Source of the DNA: Rhizobium lentis
Lineage (GTDB): Bacteria; Pseudomonadota; Alphaproteobacteria; Rhizobiales; Rhizobiaceae
Length of the DNA stretch: 64,000 nucleotides
Direction of reading: 5' to 3'
NCBI RefSeq assembly: GCF_014200175.1
Contig: NZ_JACHBD010000001.1
Span: 868,001-932,000 of the forward strand
Both the position numbers and the translations under genes were made by a program. Each line of letters starts with the position of its first letter. Within the stretch, counting starts at the first letter, position 1. Shown piece after piece: positions 34,714 to 43,433 of this stretch. The notes beneath the pieces were generated by a model. That model saw only the letters and a list, made by a program, of their open reading frames with translations, ran no database searches and was not told where the DNA came from.

Positions 34714-35526
34714 ATGACCGACCTCCAACCCTTCCTCGCCGCCCACCCCGACAGCATCCTCGTCGACATCACCGGCACGCAAGGCTCCACCCCACGTGAG
34801 GCCGGAGCCTTCATGCTCGTCTCGCCGGCGGCGCTGTGGGGCACGATCGGCGGCGGACAGTTCGAATTCATGGCGATCCACAATGCCCGGCAAATGCTGG
34901 CGGGAACCGGCGGCGCGGCGACCATGGATATCCCGCTCGGCCCCGAAATCGGCCAGTGCTGCGGTGGGCGTACACAGTTGCGATTCCGCCAACTGACGCA
35001 GACGTTGAAAGACGAGCTGGAAGCGAGGCTTGCCAGCGAGATCGAGTGTCTGCCGGAAGTCTATCTCTTTGGCGCCGGCCATGTCGGTCGGGCGCTGGCC
35101 GCAGCTCTTGCGCCGCTGCCGCTGTCAGTGACGGTGGTCGAAACGCGGCACGAAGAGCTTGCCAACCTGCCTGCTGCGGCGAAGACCCGGCTGGTGCCTA
35201 TGCCGGAGGCCCTGGTGAAGGATATACCAGCCGGTGGCGCAGTCGTCATCCTGACGCACGACCATGCGCTGGACTTTCTCATCGCCCGTGAAGCGCTGGC
35301 AAGGGAGGATCTCGCCTATACGGGCATGATCGGTTCCGCAACCAAACGCGCAACCTTGGCAAGCTGGCTTTCCCGCGAAGGCGGCGAACGCGCCTGGATG
35401 GAGCGATTGACGCTGCCGATCGGCGGCACGGCGGTCAGGGACAAACGCCCCGAGGTGATCGCCGCAATGACCGCCGCCGAAATCCTGACGGCGCTGGCGG
35501 CCTATCGTTTGCAGGCGTCCTCGTAA
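34714..35526 (+). CDS. xdhC: XdhC, molybdenum cofactor insertion chaperone
   Basis: A 270-residue XdhC/CoxI-type protein that binds molybdenum cofactor, protects it during sulfuration and hands it to XdhB. The N-terminal XdhC domain has DITGTQGSTPREAGAFMLVS and GTIGGGQFEF; CCGGRTQLRF follows; the C-terminal Rossmann-like part begins VYLFGAGHVGRALAAALAPLPL. The gene completes the xdhABC set. Its 3' end overlaps by 25 bp the end of a small convergent gene. Confidence 0.93.
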   Translation: MTDLQPFLAAHPDSILVDITGTQGSTPREAGAFMLVSPAALWGTIGGGQFEFMAIHNARQMLAGTGGAATMDIPLGPEIGQCCGGRTQLRFRQLTQTLKDELEARLASEIECLPEVYLFGAGHVGRALAAALAPLPLSVTVVETRHEELANLPAAAKTRLVPMPEALVKDIPAGGAVVILTHDHALDFLIAREALAREDLAYTGMIGSATKRATLASWLSREGGERAWMERLTLPIGGTAVRDKRPEVIAAMTAAEILTALAAYRLQASS

Positions 35527-35696
35527 AACGGATCGCGTCCATCCAGGAAACCAAGATCGCGTTTGACGCGGTCAGGCGCAGCATCGAGATCGAGGCGGGG
35601 CAGCCGGCAGATACGGCCGACCAGCCGTCCGGCGAGACGCTTGAACACACCCACGCTCGGCTGCGAGCGCTTCTCTTCGATAGCAAAGCAATCCAT
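35502..35696 (-). CDS. Small basic protein, possibly DUF1127-like
   Basis: A 64-residue predicted protein, MDCFAIEEKRSQPSVGVFKR..., with the ending RVKRDLGFLDGRDPFYEDACKR. The L-D-x-x-P-D-x-x-x-R-D-L-G-x-x-D pattern resembles the short DUF1127 domain, members of which act in RNA turnover and phosphate and carbon regulation in Alphaproteobacteria. GAGGTG sits 6 nt before the ATG. It is divergent from the LysR gene and overlaps the end of xdhC by 25 bp. The family assignment is tentative; a chance frame is not excluded, but the ribosome-binding site and the sequence pattern favour a real gene. Confidence 0.55.
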   Translation of the reverse strand: MDCFAIEEKRSQPSVGVFKRLAGRLVGRICRLPRLDLDAAPDRVKRDLGFLDGRDPFYEDACKR

Positions 35697-35797
35697 GACA
35701 TCACCTCGTCAGTTTGATGGTATGGGTTGCAGTTTGCCGCCAAAAATGCTGCAATTCCAATCGAAGGACCGTCTGCCTGCATCAAGAGAACTTATCC

Positions 35798-36694
35798 ATG
35801 AAACTTTCGAAACAGTTTCCGCTGAATGCGTTGCGCGTCTTTGAGGCCGCTGCCCGGCTCGGTAATTTCACCAAGGCCGGCGACGAGCTCGGCATGACGC
35901 AGACGGCCGTCAGCTACCAGATCAAGCTCTTGGAGGAGAATGTCGGCGAGCAGCTCTTCCTGCGCCGCCCCCGCCAGATCGCACTGACGGAGACCGGCGA
36001 GCGGCTGGCGCCGAAGGTGACGGAAGCCTTTGCGATGCTGCACGACGCGATGGCGACGGCGCGCGACAGCGTCGAAGGCACGCTCGCCATCAGCTCGACC
36101 CACACCTTCGCCTCGAAATGGCTGGCGCCGCGCCTCGGCTCCTTCCATTTGAAGCATCCGGCGATCGCTGTGCGCTTTCAGGCGACCTCCGATATCATCG
36201 ACTTTTCCCGCGAGCAGATCGATGTCGGCATCCGCTGGGGCGACGGCAACTGGCCGGGGCTGGCGCTGCACCGGCTGATGGGGCTTGAGTTCACCCCGAT
36301 GCTGAGCCCGAAGCTGGCGGAATCGGCCGGCGGCATCAAGGAGCCGCGTGATCTCCTGAAGTTCGATCTCTTCGACGCCGGCGACATCTGGTGGAAACAA
36401 TGGTTCGAGGCAGCCGGCGTCACCGACACGGATCTCGATCGCCGCCCGCGCAACCAGCTCGGCTCCCAGGCGGTGGAAGCCGATGCGGCCATGTCAGGCC
36501 ATGGCGTCGCCATCCTCAACCCGGCCTTCTATACGGCCGAGATCGCGCTCGGCCGGCTCTATCAGCCCTTCGAGCTGACCCGCAGCGACGGCAAGGCCTA
36601 CTGGCTCGCCTATCCCGAAAACCGCCGCAATGTGCCGAAGATCAAAGCCTTCCGCAACTGGATCCTCGAAGAGATGAAGGCGGCCGGGGATTAG
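35798..36694 (+). CDS. LysR-type regulator, GcvA-like
   Basis: A 298-residue LTTR. The helix-turn-helix is LPLNALRVFEAAARLGNFTKAGDELGMTQTAVSYQIKLLEENVG in effect (FPLNALRVFEAA...), the opening typical of the GcvA/AmpR branch. The effector domain follows from about residue 90 (LAISSTHTFASKWLAPRLGSFHLKHP). The start at 35798 is the first ATG that gives the usual LTTR N-terminus. It could regulate the adjacent small gene, xdh or the downstream purine genes; its binding site was not identified. Confidence 0.87.
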   Translation: MKLSKQFPLNALRVFEAAARLGNFTKAGDELGMTQTAVSYQIKLLEENVGEQLFLRRPRQIALTETGERLAPKVTEAFAMLHDAMATARDSVEGTLAISSTHTFASKWLAPRLGSFHLKHPAIAVRFQATSDIIDFSREQIDVGIRWGDGNWPGLALHRLMGLEFTPMLSPKLAESAGGIKEPRDLLKFDLFDAGDIWWKQWFEAAGVTDTDLDRRPRNQLGSQAVEADAAMSGHGVAILNPAFYTAEIALGRLYQPFELTRSDGKAYWLAYPENRRNVPKIKAFRNWILEEMKAAGD

Positions 36695-36714
36695 AAGCAG
36701 GCATCGCAATAGCC

Positions 36715-37047
36715 TCAGAATCCCATCTCCGGCGCATAGAAGCAGCGCGGCGTATCCTCATTCGGGAAAAGACAGAGGTGGTAGTCCTCGTCGCCGGATT
36801 GCATCGCTTTGGTCATCGGCAGCAGGAAGACATGCGCATGCGTGACCAGCCGGTGGTCGCCCGGCAGCAACGTTACGCGATATCCGCCCGGCGTCACCGC
36901 CACGCTTTTCGAAGGAATCATCTGGCAGTCGCCATTGTGACTGTCGCCGTTGCAACAATAGGGGTCATAACTCCACCCCGAGGGTGCGTCATGAGCCGTC
37001 GCCAGCGACGCATATGCAATCATCACACACGTCAAAATGCTGCGCAT
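36715..37047 (-). CDS. Small exported cysteine-containing protein
   Basis: I cannot name the family. 110 residues with a Sec signal peptide (MRSILTCVMIAYASLATA, cleavage before HDAPSGW). The mature part has SYDPYCCNGDSHNGDCQMIP followed by VAVTPGGYRVTLLPGDH and a C-terminal CLFPNEDTPRCFYAP, giving five cysteines. The pattern W-x-Y-D-x-x-C-C-x-x-x-D-C is common among small exported rhizobial proteins of unknown function. Convergent with the LysR gene. Confidence 0.75.
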   Translation of the reverse strand: MRSILTCVMIAYASLATAHDAPSGWSYDPYCCNGDSHNGDCQMIPSKSVAVTPGGYRVTLLPGDHRLVTHAHVFLLPMTKAMQSGDEDYHLCLFPNEDTPRCFYAPEMGF

Positions 37048-37208
37048 GGCATCTTCTCCGTCGATGAATGCGCCGCCGCTGATCCACTGTTCTTATTTCA
37101 TTCCGGCGGCCTGAAACATAATTGTAACCGGATCGTCATGGTTTCAAGACCCGCTGTATTAGCGGACCGAGTATAAGTCAGAGATAATACACACCTTCTC
37201 GGCAGCTT

Positions 37209-37603
37209 TTAGGCACCGGATAGCAGTTCGACGATGCGGCCGCGATCGGCAGCTTCGACAAAACCATCGGAAATCATCAGCGGAGCGCCGAAGACCTCGA
37301 CGAGACCGTTGCCGAGGATCAGACCTTCACCGTCCCTGCATGCGAGAATGTAATTTGCCGTCGCCTCGCTGTAGCGCAACAGCGAAGGGAGATAACCGGG
37401 ATCATCGTTCACATGCGGAAAGAACTCGAAAGGCACCAGATCGAAAGCCGCGCCATCCCGCACGGCATCCGGCGAACCGCCGGAAAACAGCGCGTCGGCG
37501 GCGATCGTCGGCGTCATCAAAATCGCCCCGGCGCTGCGGCAAGCCGCCGGTCCATCGGCGGGTTTTCGGCGATGAACTGATCGCTGTAAAGCGCGGTGAT
37601 CAT
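37209..37603 (-). pseudogene. Peptidase S51-like gene with internal deletion
   Basis: Two pieces of one gene are visible. The first, MITALYSDQFIAENPPMDRRLAA, starts at 37603 behind GGGGGAA. Near 37536-37541 the frame jumps to SAGAILMTPTIAADALFSGGSPDAVRD and continues for about 100 residues to the stop at 37209 (FDLVPFEFFPHVNDDPGYLPSLLRY, ILACRDGEGLILGNG). SAGAILM resembles the nucleophile elbow of peptidase E/S51 and class I amidotransferase-like proteins, where about 100 residues normally separate it from the N-terminus. So a large internal segment has been deleted and the join is out of frame. The C-terminal piece alone has a start-like ATG at 37520 but no good ribosome-binding site. Confidence 0.75.
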
Positions 37604-37726
37604 GCCATTCCCCCCGGGTTCACCACCGTTGCCAAAATCGGCGTCCTGTGCGGTTCTTCAATCTCCTCTTCCCTCCCCGCCAAAATTTCCGCAATGTCAC
37701 GAGTCGGAGGAAGTTAGGGGAATTCG

Positions 37727-38965
37727 ATGTATGAATATGCCATAGCATGGGAATGGCTCGCCTTTGCGGCGCGCTGGTTCCATGTCGTCACCGCGATCGC
37801 CTGGATCGGATCGTCCTTCTATTTCATCGCGCTCGATCTCGGACTGGTGAAACGCCCGCATCTGCCGCCCGGCGCCTATGGCGAGGAATGGCAGGTCCAT
37901 GGCGGCGGTTTCTATCATATCCAGAAATATCTGGTGGCGCCCGCGCAAATACCGGAGCACCTGACCTGGTTCAAATATGAGAGCTATTTCACCTGGATAT
38001 CCGGCTTCCTGATGCTCTGCATCGTCTATTATGGCGGCGCCGACCTCTTTCTCATCGATCGCCATGTCCTCGATATCAGCCCGCCGATGGCGATCCTGAT
38101 CTCGCTTGCGTCGCTCGCCTTCGGCTGGATCGTCTACGACCTGCTCTGCAAGTCGCCGCTTGGGCGCAACACCTGGGGACTGATGGCGGTGCTCTATGTC
38201 GTGCTCGTCTTCATGGCCTGGGGGTATACGCAGCTTTTCACCGGCCGCGCCGCCTTCCTGCATCTCGGCGCCTTCACCGCAACGATCATGTCGGCCAACG
38301 TCTTCATGATCATCATCCCCAACCAGAAGATCGTCGTTGCCGATCTTATCGCCGGCCGCACGCCCGATCCGAAATACGGCCAGGTCGCCAAGCAGCGTTC
38401 GCTGCACAACAACTACCTGACGCTCCCCGTCATCTTCTTCATGCTGTCGAACCACTATCCGCTGGCCTTCGGCACGGCATTCAACTGGGTGATCGCGGCC
38501 CTGGTCTTCCTGATGGGCGTCACCATCCGCCACTGGTTCAACACCACGCACGCCAGGAAAGGCCGGCCGACCTGGACCTGGATCGTCACCGTCATCCTTT
38601 TCATCCTGATCATGTGGCTTTCGACGGTGCCGAAGCTGCTAACCGGCGAAAAGGATACGGCGGCGGTGGTGCCCGCCTTCCAGCAATTCGCCGGCGATCC
38701 GCATTTTCCCGCCGTCAAACAACTGGTCGCGACGCGCTGTTCCATGTGCCACGCCGCCGAGCCCGTCTATGAGGGCATCGTGCGACCGCCGAAGGAGGTG
38801 ATGCTCGAAAACGACGCGGAAATTGCCGCCCATGCTCGGGAAATCTATATACAGGCGGGGCGCAGCCATGCCATGCCGCCCGGCAACGTGACCGATATGA
38901 CGCCCGGCGAACGCAAGCTGCTCGTCGCCTGGTTCGAAAGCGCAGTCGAAGGCAAGAAACAATGA
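37727..38965 (+). CDS. puuD: Urate hydroxylase PuuD, membrane-bound with cytochrome c domain
   Basis: A 412-residue inner-membrane enzyme that oxidises urate to 5-hydroxyisourate. Residues 1-300 hold about eight membrane segments of the urate oxidase N domain (EYAIAWEWLAFAARWFHVVTAIAWIGSSFYFIALD). The C-terminal periplasmic part carries a c-type haem motif CSMCH (338-342) and the distal Met in HAMPPGNVT, so electrons go to the respiratory chain instead of making hydrogen peroxide. guaD overlaps its 3' end by 4 bp. The product would be used by HiuH and UraD, encoded about 12 kb downstream. Confidence 0.94.
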   Translation: MYEYAIAWEWLAFAARWFHVVTAIAWIGSSFYFIALDLGLVKRPHLPPGAYGEEWQVHGGGFYHIQKYLVAPAQIPEHLTWFKYESYFTWISGFLMLCIVYYGGADLFLIDRHVLDISPPMAILISLASLAFGWIVYDLLCKSPLGRNTWGLMAVLYVVLVFMAWGYTQLFTGRAAFLHLGAFTATIMSANVFMIIIPNQKIVVADLIAGRTPDPKYGQVAKQRSLHNNYLTLPVIFFMLSNHYPLAFGTAFNWVIAALVFLMGVTIRHWFNTTHARKGRPTWTWIVTVILFILIMWLSTVPKLLTGEKDTAAVVPAFQQFAGDPHFPAVKQLVATRCSMCHAAEPVYEGIVRPPKEVMLENDAEIAAHAREIYIQAGRSHAMPPGNVTDMTPGERKLLVAWFESAVEGKKQ

Positions 38966-40272
38966 CGACGACACTCCTGCGCGGCCGCCTGCTGTCCTTT
39001 CATCGGGCGCCGCTGAGCCTGGCCGATAGCCAGAGTTATCTCTACGAGGAGGATGGCGGTCTGCTGATCGAAGATGGGCTGATCGCCGCAGTCGGCCCCT
39101 ATGCCGACATCAAGTCAAAGGCAGCCGCGGATCTGGCCGAGATCGATCACCGCCCGCATCTGATCCTGCCCGGCTTTATCGACATGCACCTGCATTTTCC
39201 GCAGATGCAGGTGATTGCCTCCTATGCCGCCAACCTGCTCGAATGGCTGAACACCTATACCTTTCCCGAGGAGTGCCGTTTTGTCGAAAGCGCACATGCG
39301 CAAAGGATCGCCACGCATTTCTACGACGAGCTGATCCGCCACGGCACGACGACGGCGGTCGCCTATTGCTCAGTGCACAAGGCCTCGGCCGACGCCTTCT
39401 TCGCCGAGGCGATGAAACGCAACATGCGCATGGTCGGCGGCAAGGTGATGATGGACCGCAACGCGCCGCAGGGCCTGCTCGACACGCCCGAGATGGGCTA
39501 TGACGAGACCCGCCAGGTGATCACGGAATGGCATGGCAAGGGCCGCAACCACGTCGCCATCACTCCGCGCTTCGCCATCACCTCGACGCCGGCGCAGATG
39601 GAGGCGACAGCAGCCCTTGCCCGGGAATTTCCCGATTTGCACATCCAGACGCATCTGTCGGAAAATCACGACGAGATCAAATTCACCTGCGAGCTCTATC
39701 CCGAGGCGATCGACTACACCGACATCTACGCCCGTTATGGCCTGCTCGGGCCGAAAAGCCTCTTCGGCCATGCCATCCACCTCTCGGAGCGCGAAGCAGA
39801 TGTCATGAGCGAGACGGGTTCGGTCGCCGTCCACTGCCCGACTTCGAACCTCTTCCTCGGCTCCGGCCTGTTCCCGCTGAAGGCGCTGGCGCGGCGCGAA
39901 AAGCCGGTGCGCATCGGTGTGGCGACCGATATCGGCGGCGGCTCCAGCTATTCGATGCTGAAAACCATGGACGAAGCCTACAAGATCCAGCAGCTGCTGG
40001 GAGAACGGCTGAACCCGCTGGAAAGCTATTACCTGATGACACGCGGCAATGCCGAGGCGCTGTCGCTGGCCGACCGGATCGGCACGCTGGACCCCGGCAC
40101 CGAAGCCGATCTCATCGTCCTCGATGCGGCCGCGACCCCGGCCATGGCGCTGAAGCTGGAAGCGGTGAAGACCTTGCCCGAGGAACTCTTCCTCTTGCAG
40201 ACGATGGGCGACGACCGGGCCGTCGCCGAAACCTATGTGGCGGGCGTCGCTTCGAAAGCGGGGCTTCGATGA
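38962..40272 (+). CDS. guaD: Guanine deaminase
   Basis: Zinc amidohydrolase of 436 residues converting guanine to xanthine. Metal-binding HLHFPQM follows FIDMHLHF (about residues 72-80); GTTTAVAYCSVHKASAD, FAITSTPAQMEA, HIQTHLSENHDEI, FGHAIHLSEREADV and the Asp of VATDIGGGSSYSML complete the family pattern. It overlaps puuD by 4 bp, so guanine deamination and urate oxidation are coupled at translation, with xanthine dehydrogenase bridging them. Confidence 0.95.
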   Translation: MTTTLLRGRLLSFHRAPLSLADSQSYLYEEDGGLLIEDGLIAAVGPYADIKSKAAADLAEIDHRPHLILPGFIDMHLHFPQMQVIASYAANLLEWLNTYTFPEECRFVESAHAQRIATHFYDELIRHGTTTAVAYCSVHKASADAFFAEAMKRNMRMVGGKVMMDRNAPQGLLDTPEMGYDETRQVITEWHGKGRNHVAITPRFAITSTPAQMEATAALAREFPDLHIQTHLSENHDEIKFTCELYPEAIDYTDIYARYGLLGPKSLFGHAIHLSEREADVMSETGSVAVHCPTSNLFLGSGLFPLKALARREKPVRIGVATDIGGGSSYSMLKTMDEAYKIQQLLGERLNPLESYYLMTRGNAEALSLADRIGTLDPGTEADLIVLDAAATPAMALKLEAVKTLPEELFLLQTMGDDRAVAETYVAGVASKAGLR

Positions 40273-40451
40273 CACCGCCTGCCCCCCAATAAAAGCCTTC
40301 CGAGGACTGTACGAACATCTTTCATTCCGTTGAATATTCTCTTTCCACCGATCCGCCGCGGAAAGCAGCCTGACGCGCCCGATTTCCCGTAACGCTCCTC
40401 GAAATTTCGTGTTAGGCCGGCTGATCGCATTCAGATGTGAAGGTTCAATTC

Positions 40452-41607
40452 ATGGCCACTCCGCTCACGATCGCCGATCTGAAGCAGCTTGCACAACGCC
40501 GCGTGCCGAAAATGTTTTTCGACTATGCGGATTCAGGCGCCTGGACCGAATCCACACGAGAGCGATTTCAGCCGGATCAAGCTGCGCCAGCGGGTGCTGG
40601 TCGACATGACCGACCGAACGCTGGAAACGACGATGATCGGTCAGAATGTGTCGATGCCGGTGGCCTTGGCGCCGACCGGCCTGACCGGAATGCAGCATGC
40701 CGATGGCGAGATGCTGGCGGCGCGCGCCGCCGAGGAGTTCGGCGTTCCCTTCACGCTGTCAACGATGAGCATCTGCTCGATCGAGGACGTCGCATCGGTA
40801 ACGACGCGCCCCTTCTGGTTCCAGCTCTACGTCATGCGGGACAAGGATTTCGTCCTCGGCCTCATCAACCGCGCCAAGGCCGCCAAATGCTCGGCGCTGG
40901 TGCTGACGGCCGATCTGCAGATCCTTGGCCAGCGTCACAAGGACCTGCGCAACGGCCTGTCGGCGCCGCCGAGATTCACGCCGAAACATGTCTGGCAGAT
41001 GGCGACCCGGCCCTTCTGGTGCCTGGATATGCTGAAGACCAAGCGCCGCACCTTCGGCAATATCATCGGCCATGCCAAGAACGTTTCCAATATCACCTCG
41101 CTCGCCGCATGGACGCACGAGCAGTTCGATCCGCGGCTCTCCTGGGCCGACGTCGCCTGGATCAAGGAGCAATGGGGCGGCCCGCTGATCATCAAGGGCA
41201 TCCTTGATCCGGAGGACGCCAGGGCAGCCGCCGATACCGGCGCCGATGCGATCGTCGTCTCCAATCACGGCGGCCGGCAGCTTGACGGCGCTCCCTCGTC
41301 GATCAGCATGCTGCCTTCGATCGTCGATGCCGTCGGCGGCCGCATCGAAATCCATCTCGACGGCGGCATCCGCTCCGGCCAGGACGTGCTGAAGGCGATA
41401 GCACTCGGCGCGAAGGGCACCTATATCGGCCGCCCCTTCCTCTACGGCCTCGGCGCCATGGGCAAGGAGGGCGTCACGCTGGCGCTCGGCATCCTCCGCA
41501 AGGAGATGGACGTCACCATGGCGCTCTGCGGCAAACGCGACATCAACGACGTGAACGCGTCGATCATATCGTGGCAAGGCTCAAACAGAGAAATCGGCAC
41601 CGGCTGA
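40452..41607 (+). pseudogene. lldD: L-lactate dehydrogenase (LldD-type) with frameshift
   Basis: FMN-dependent alpha-hydroxy-acid dehydrogenase. MATPLTIADLKQLAQRRVPKMFFDYADSGAWTEST is read from 40452; at 40555-40556 the frame changes, and ESDFSRIKLRQRVLVDMTDRTLE continues to the stop at 41607. Compared with the family (W-T-E-x-T-Y-R-x-N-x-x-D-F), a Tyr-Arg-Ala-Asn-type stretch is missing, consistent with an 11-bp deletion. Downstream all motifs are intact: NHGGRQLDGAPSS, DGGIRSGQDVLKAIALGA and GRPFLYGLG. A ribosome could start downstream of the lesion, but the N-terminal FMN/substrate segment (Tyr24 region) would be lost, so the gene is probably inactive. A sequencing error is the alternative. 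Confidence 0.83.
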
Positions 41608-41657
41608 ACGCGCCGATGGCGCGGGCAAGACCTGCCGGACACGCAACGGCATGCCAC

Positions 41658-42098
41658 TCAGCCTAGCGGCTGGCCGCCGCTCGCATTGAGCTGAAGGATC
41701 GCGAAAATCACGAGATAGAGGACGAGCGCAAACCGCTGCTGCCAGACGATGCGGCGCGATCCGGCAATCCGGCTCTCGAGGCCAGGCGGTGCCCCGTCAG
41801 GCTTGCGAAGCTGCATCCGGGATAGCAGGTCGTCGACGGCGGCAAGGCCGGCGGCCTCTGTCTCATGGCTCGATACGAGGCGAAACAACAGCGCATCGAA
41901 GAGAAGATGGATCGCCAGCGCAAGGACAATCCCGCAGAAAACCAGCATCAGGAGCCAGCCGAGCGTTGGGGCGAGGCCTCGATATCCCCCGGTGATCGGG
42001 CCGGCAATCAGTGGCAACAGCGCTATCAGCCCGCAGAACATTGAATTGCGGCCGAGATTTCGCGCCGTCGCGGAGGCCGCGGTTTTCCACTGCGTCAT
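41658..42098 (-). CDS. Small integral membrane protein of the ynb-like cluster
   Basis: I do not recognise the family. About 146 residues starting MTQWKTAASATARNLGRNSMF; the ATG at 42098 has AAGGAAGG upstream and overlaps the end of the PAP2-phosphatase gene by 4 bp. It shows three hydrophobic segments (FCGLIALLPLIAGPI, TLGWLLMLVFCGIVLALAIHLLF, RFALVLYLVIFAILQL), with a charged loop between the second and third. Context suggests a partner in the lipid or envelope reaction of the upstream hydrolase and phosphatase genes. It is not related to CdsA, which occupies one slot in the E. coli ynb cluster. Confidence 0.72.
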   Translation of the reverse strand: MTQWKTAASATARNLGRNSMFCGLIALLPLIAGPITGGYRGLAPTLGWLLMLVFCGIVLALAIHLLFDALLFRLVSSHETEAAGLAAVDDLLSRMQLRKPDGAPPGLESRIAGSRRIVWQQRFALVLYLVIFAILQLNASGGQPLG

Positions 42099-43423
42099 TG
42101 CACGCCTTCCTTCGCAGCATGGATACTTTCCACAGGCAGATAAACACGCCGCCCCGCGCGTTCGATCAGCTGCAACGCCTCGGCCGGATTTTCGCAACGT
42201 CGGCTGATGACCAGCCAACTTACGATGACGCAGGCGCTCCGCTGGAAACCGAGCGCGCAGCAGACGAGGACTGGTCCCTGATGGCGCGCAGCCTCAATGA
42301 CATCCGCCGCGGCTCGCGCCTGGATCTTGTCGAGGCCTGTAAGATCGAGGGCGGGAAAGCTGCACCAGCGCGCCAGCGTCCCGCTCGGGCGCTGAAGTTC
42401 GCCGGTCATGTCGATCACCGTGGCAAAACGGTCGGCCTCGCGGCGACGCGGAAAACGACCGAGATGGACGCCATCAGCGATCACCACGGATGCCGGCATT
42501 TTGCGTGTCCAGAGCCAGACGTTGATGATAGCGCCGAGCCGGTAGGGTGCCAGCAGCCAGCGGCTGGCAAGCGCGGCCCGGCCATCGGCGCGTTTCAGGA
42601 ATATCTGCGGGCCGGCGCCGAAATATCCGACGGCGACGATCGCCAGCGCAACAGCCGGCCAGAGCAACAGAAGTGCCGCGGGTGATAGAGGAGTGCAGAG
42701 CGCTGCAAGGCCGAGAAATGCGGCGGCGCCACCGAGATAGCAGATGCCAAGACGGCGCGACTTTGGATCGCCGCTCACAGTAAAATTCGCAAGAGGGGAA
42801 GCGGCATCGCACGGAAAAAGCCAGACGGCAAACAGACCGAGCAGCATGCCGGTCGGTATGTCCATGACGTGATGCTGCCACGTCGTCAGCACGGAGGCGC
42901 CGATCAGGAAGCACCAGACGTGCCAGAGAAGCCGCGCCCTGCGCGGCAACCGGCCGCGCAGATGGTCCCAAATCACCACCAGCAGCGCGACATGCAGCGA
43001 CGGCGCCTGGTTGAACGGCTTATCGAAGCCACCGAGGACGGCAAACATGAAACCGGGCAGACCGCTCGTGGCCGGTCGTACAAAGATTGCTTCGAGCGGA
43101 AAGGCAATAAAGCAGACAATCGCTATCATCTGGATCGTCAGATAGCGCCTTGCGAGCCTATCCACATCGCGCGGCGTCGTGTTGATGAACAGGCAGAGCG
43201 CGTAGAACAAGTTGATTGACCAGTATGGAATGATTGTCCATGCCAGGAACGGAATGGCGCTTTCCCATGCGAAGGCGATGTTCGGCACATGAGCGCGTTG
43301 CGATGCCAGCCAGTTGGCGCCGCCATAGGTCAGATAGAAGAACGGCGCCAGGACGGCGAGCCAGAGCGCCGCCCGCTTCAGGACCGTCGCCGTCTGGAAA
43401 AGAGTGGAACCTGCCTGCCCCAA
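42095..43423 (-). CDS. PAP2 phosphatase fused to dual-specificity phosphatase (YnbD-like)
   Basis: A 442-residue membrane protein. The N-terminal two thirds has several helices and a PAP2/inositol-phosphotransferase core (KPFNQAPSLHVALLVVIWDH and TWQHHVMDIPTGMLLGL, providing the His residues). The C-terminal 140 residues form a cysteine phosphatase of the dual-specificity type with the C-x5-R loop CALGFQRS. This fusion is the layout of E. coli YnbD. It lies 10 bp downstream of the hydrolase-methyltransferase gene and overlaps the small membrane-protein gene, so the three are one operon. It probably dephosphorylates a lipid or polyol phosphate at the membrane. Confidence 0.83.
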   Translation of the reverse strand: MGQAGSTLFQTATVLKRAALWLAVLAPFFYLTYGGANWLASQRAHVPNIAFAWESAIPFLAWTIIPYWSINLFYALCLFINTTPRDVDRLARRYLTIQMIAIVCFIAFPLEAIFVRPATSGLPGFMFAVLGGFDKPFNQAPSLHVALLVVIWDHLRGRLPRRARLLWHVWCFLIGASVLTTWQHHVMDIPTGMLLGLFAVWLFPCDAASPLANFTVSGDPKSRRLGICYLGGAAAFLGLAALCTPLSPAALLLLWPAVALAIVAVGYFGAGPQIFLKRADGRAALASRWLLAPYRLGAIINVWLWTRKMPASVVIADGVHLGRFPRRREADRFATVIDMTGELQRPSGTLARWCSFPALDLTGLDKIQARAAADVIEAARHQGPVLVCCALGFQRSACVIVSWLVISRRCENPAEALQLIERAGRRVYLPVESIHAAKEGVQ

Positions 43424-43433
43424 CGGCTTGCCC

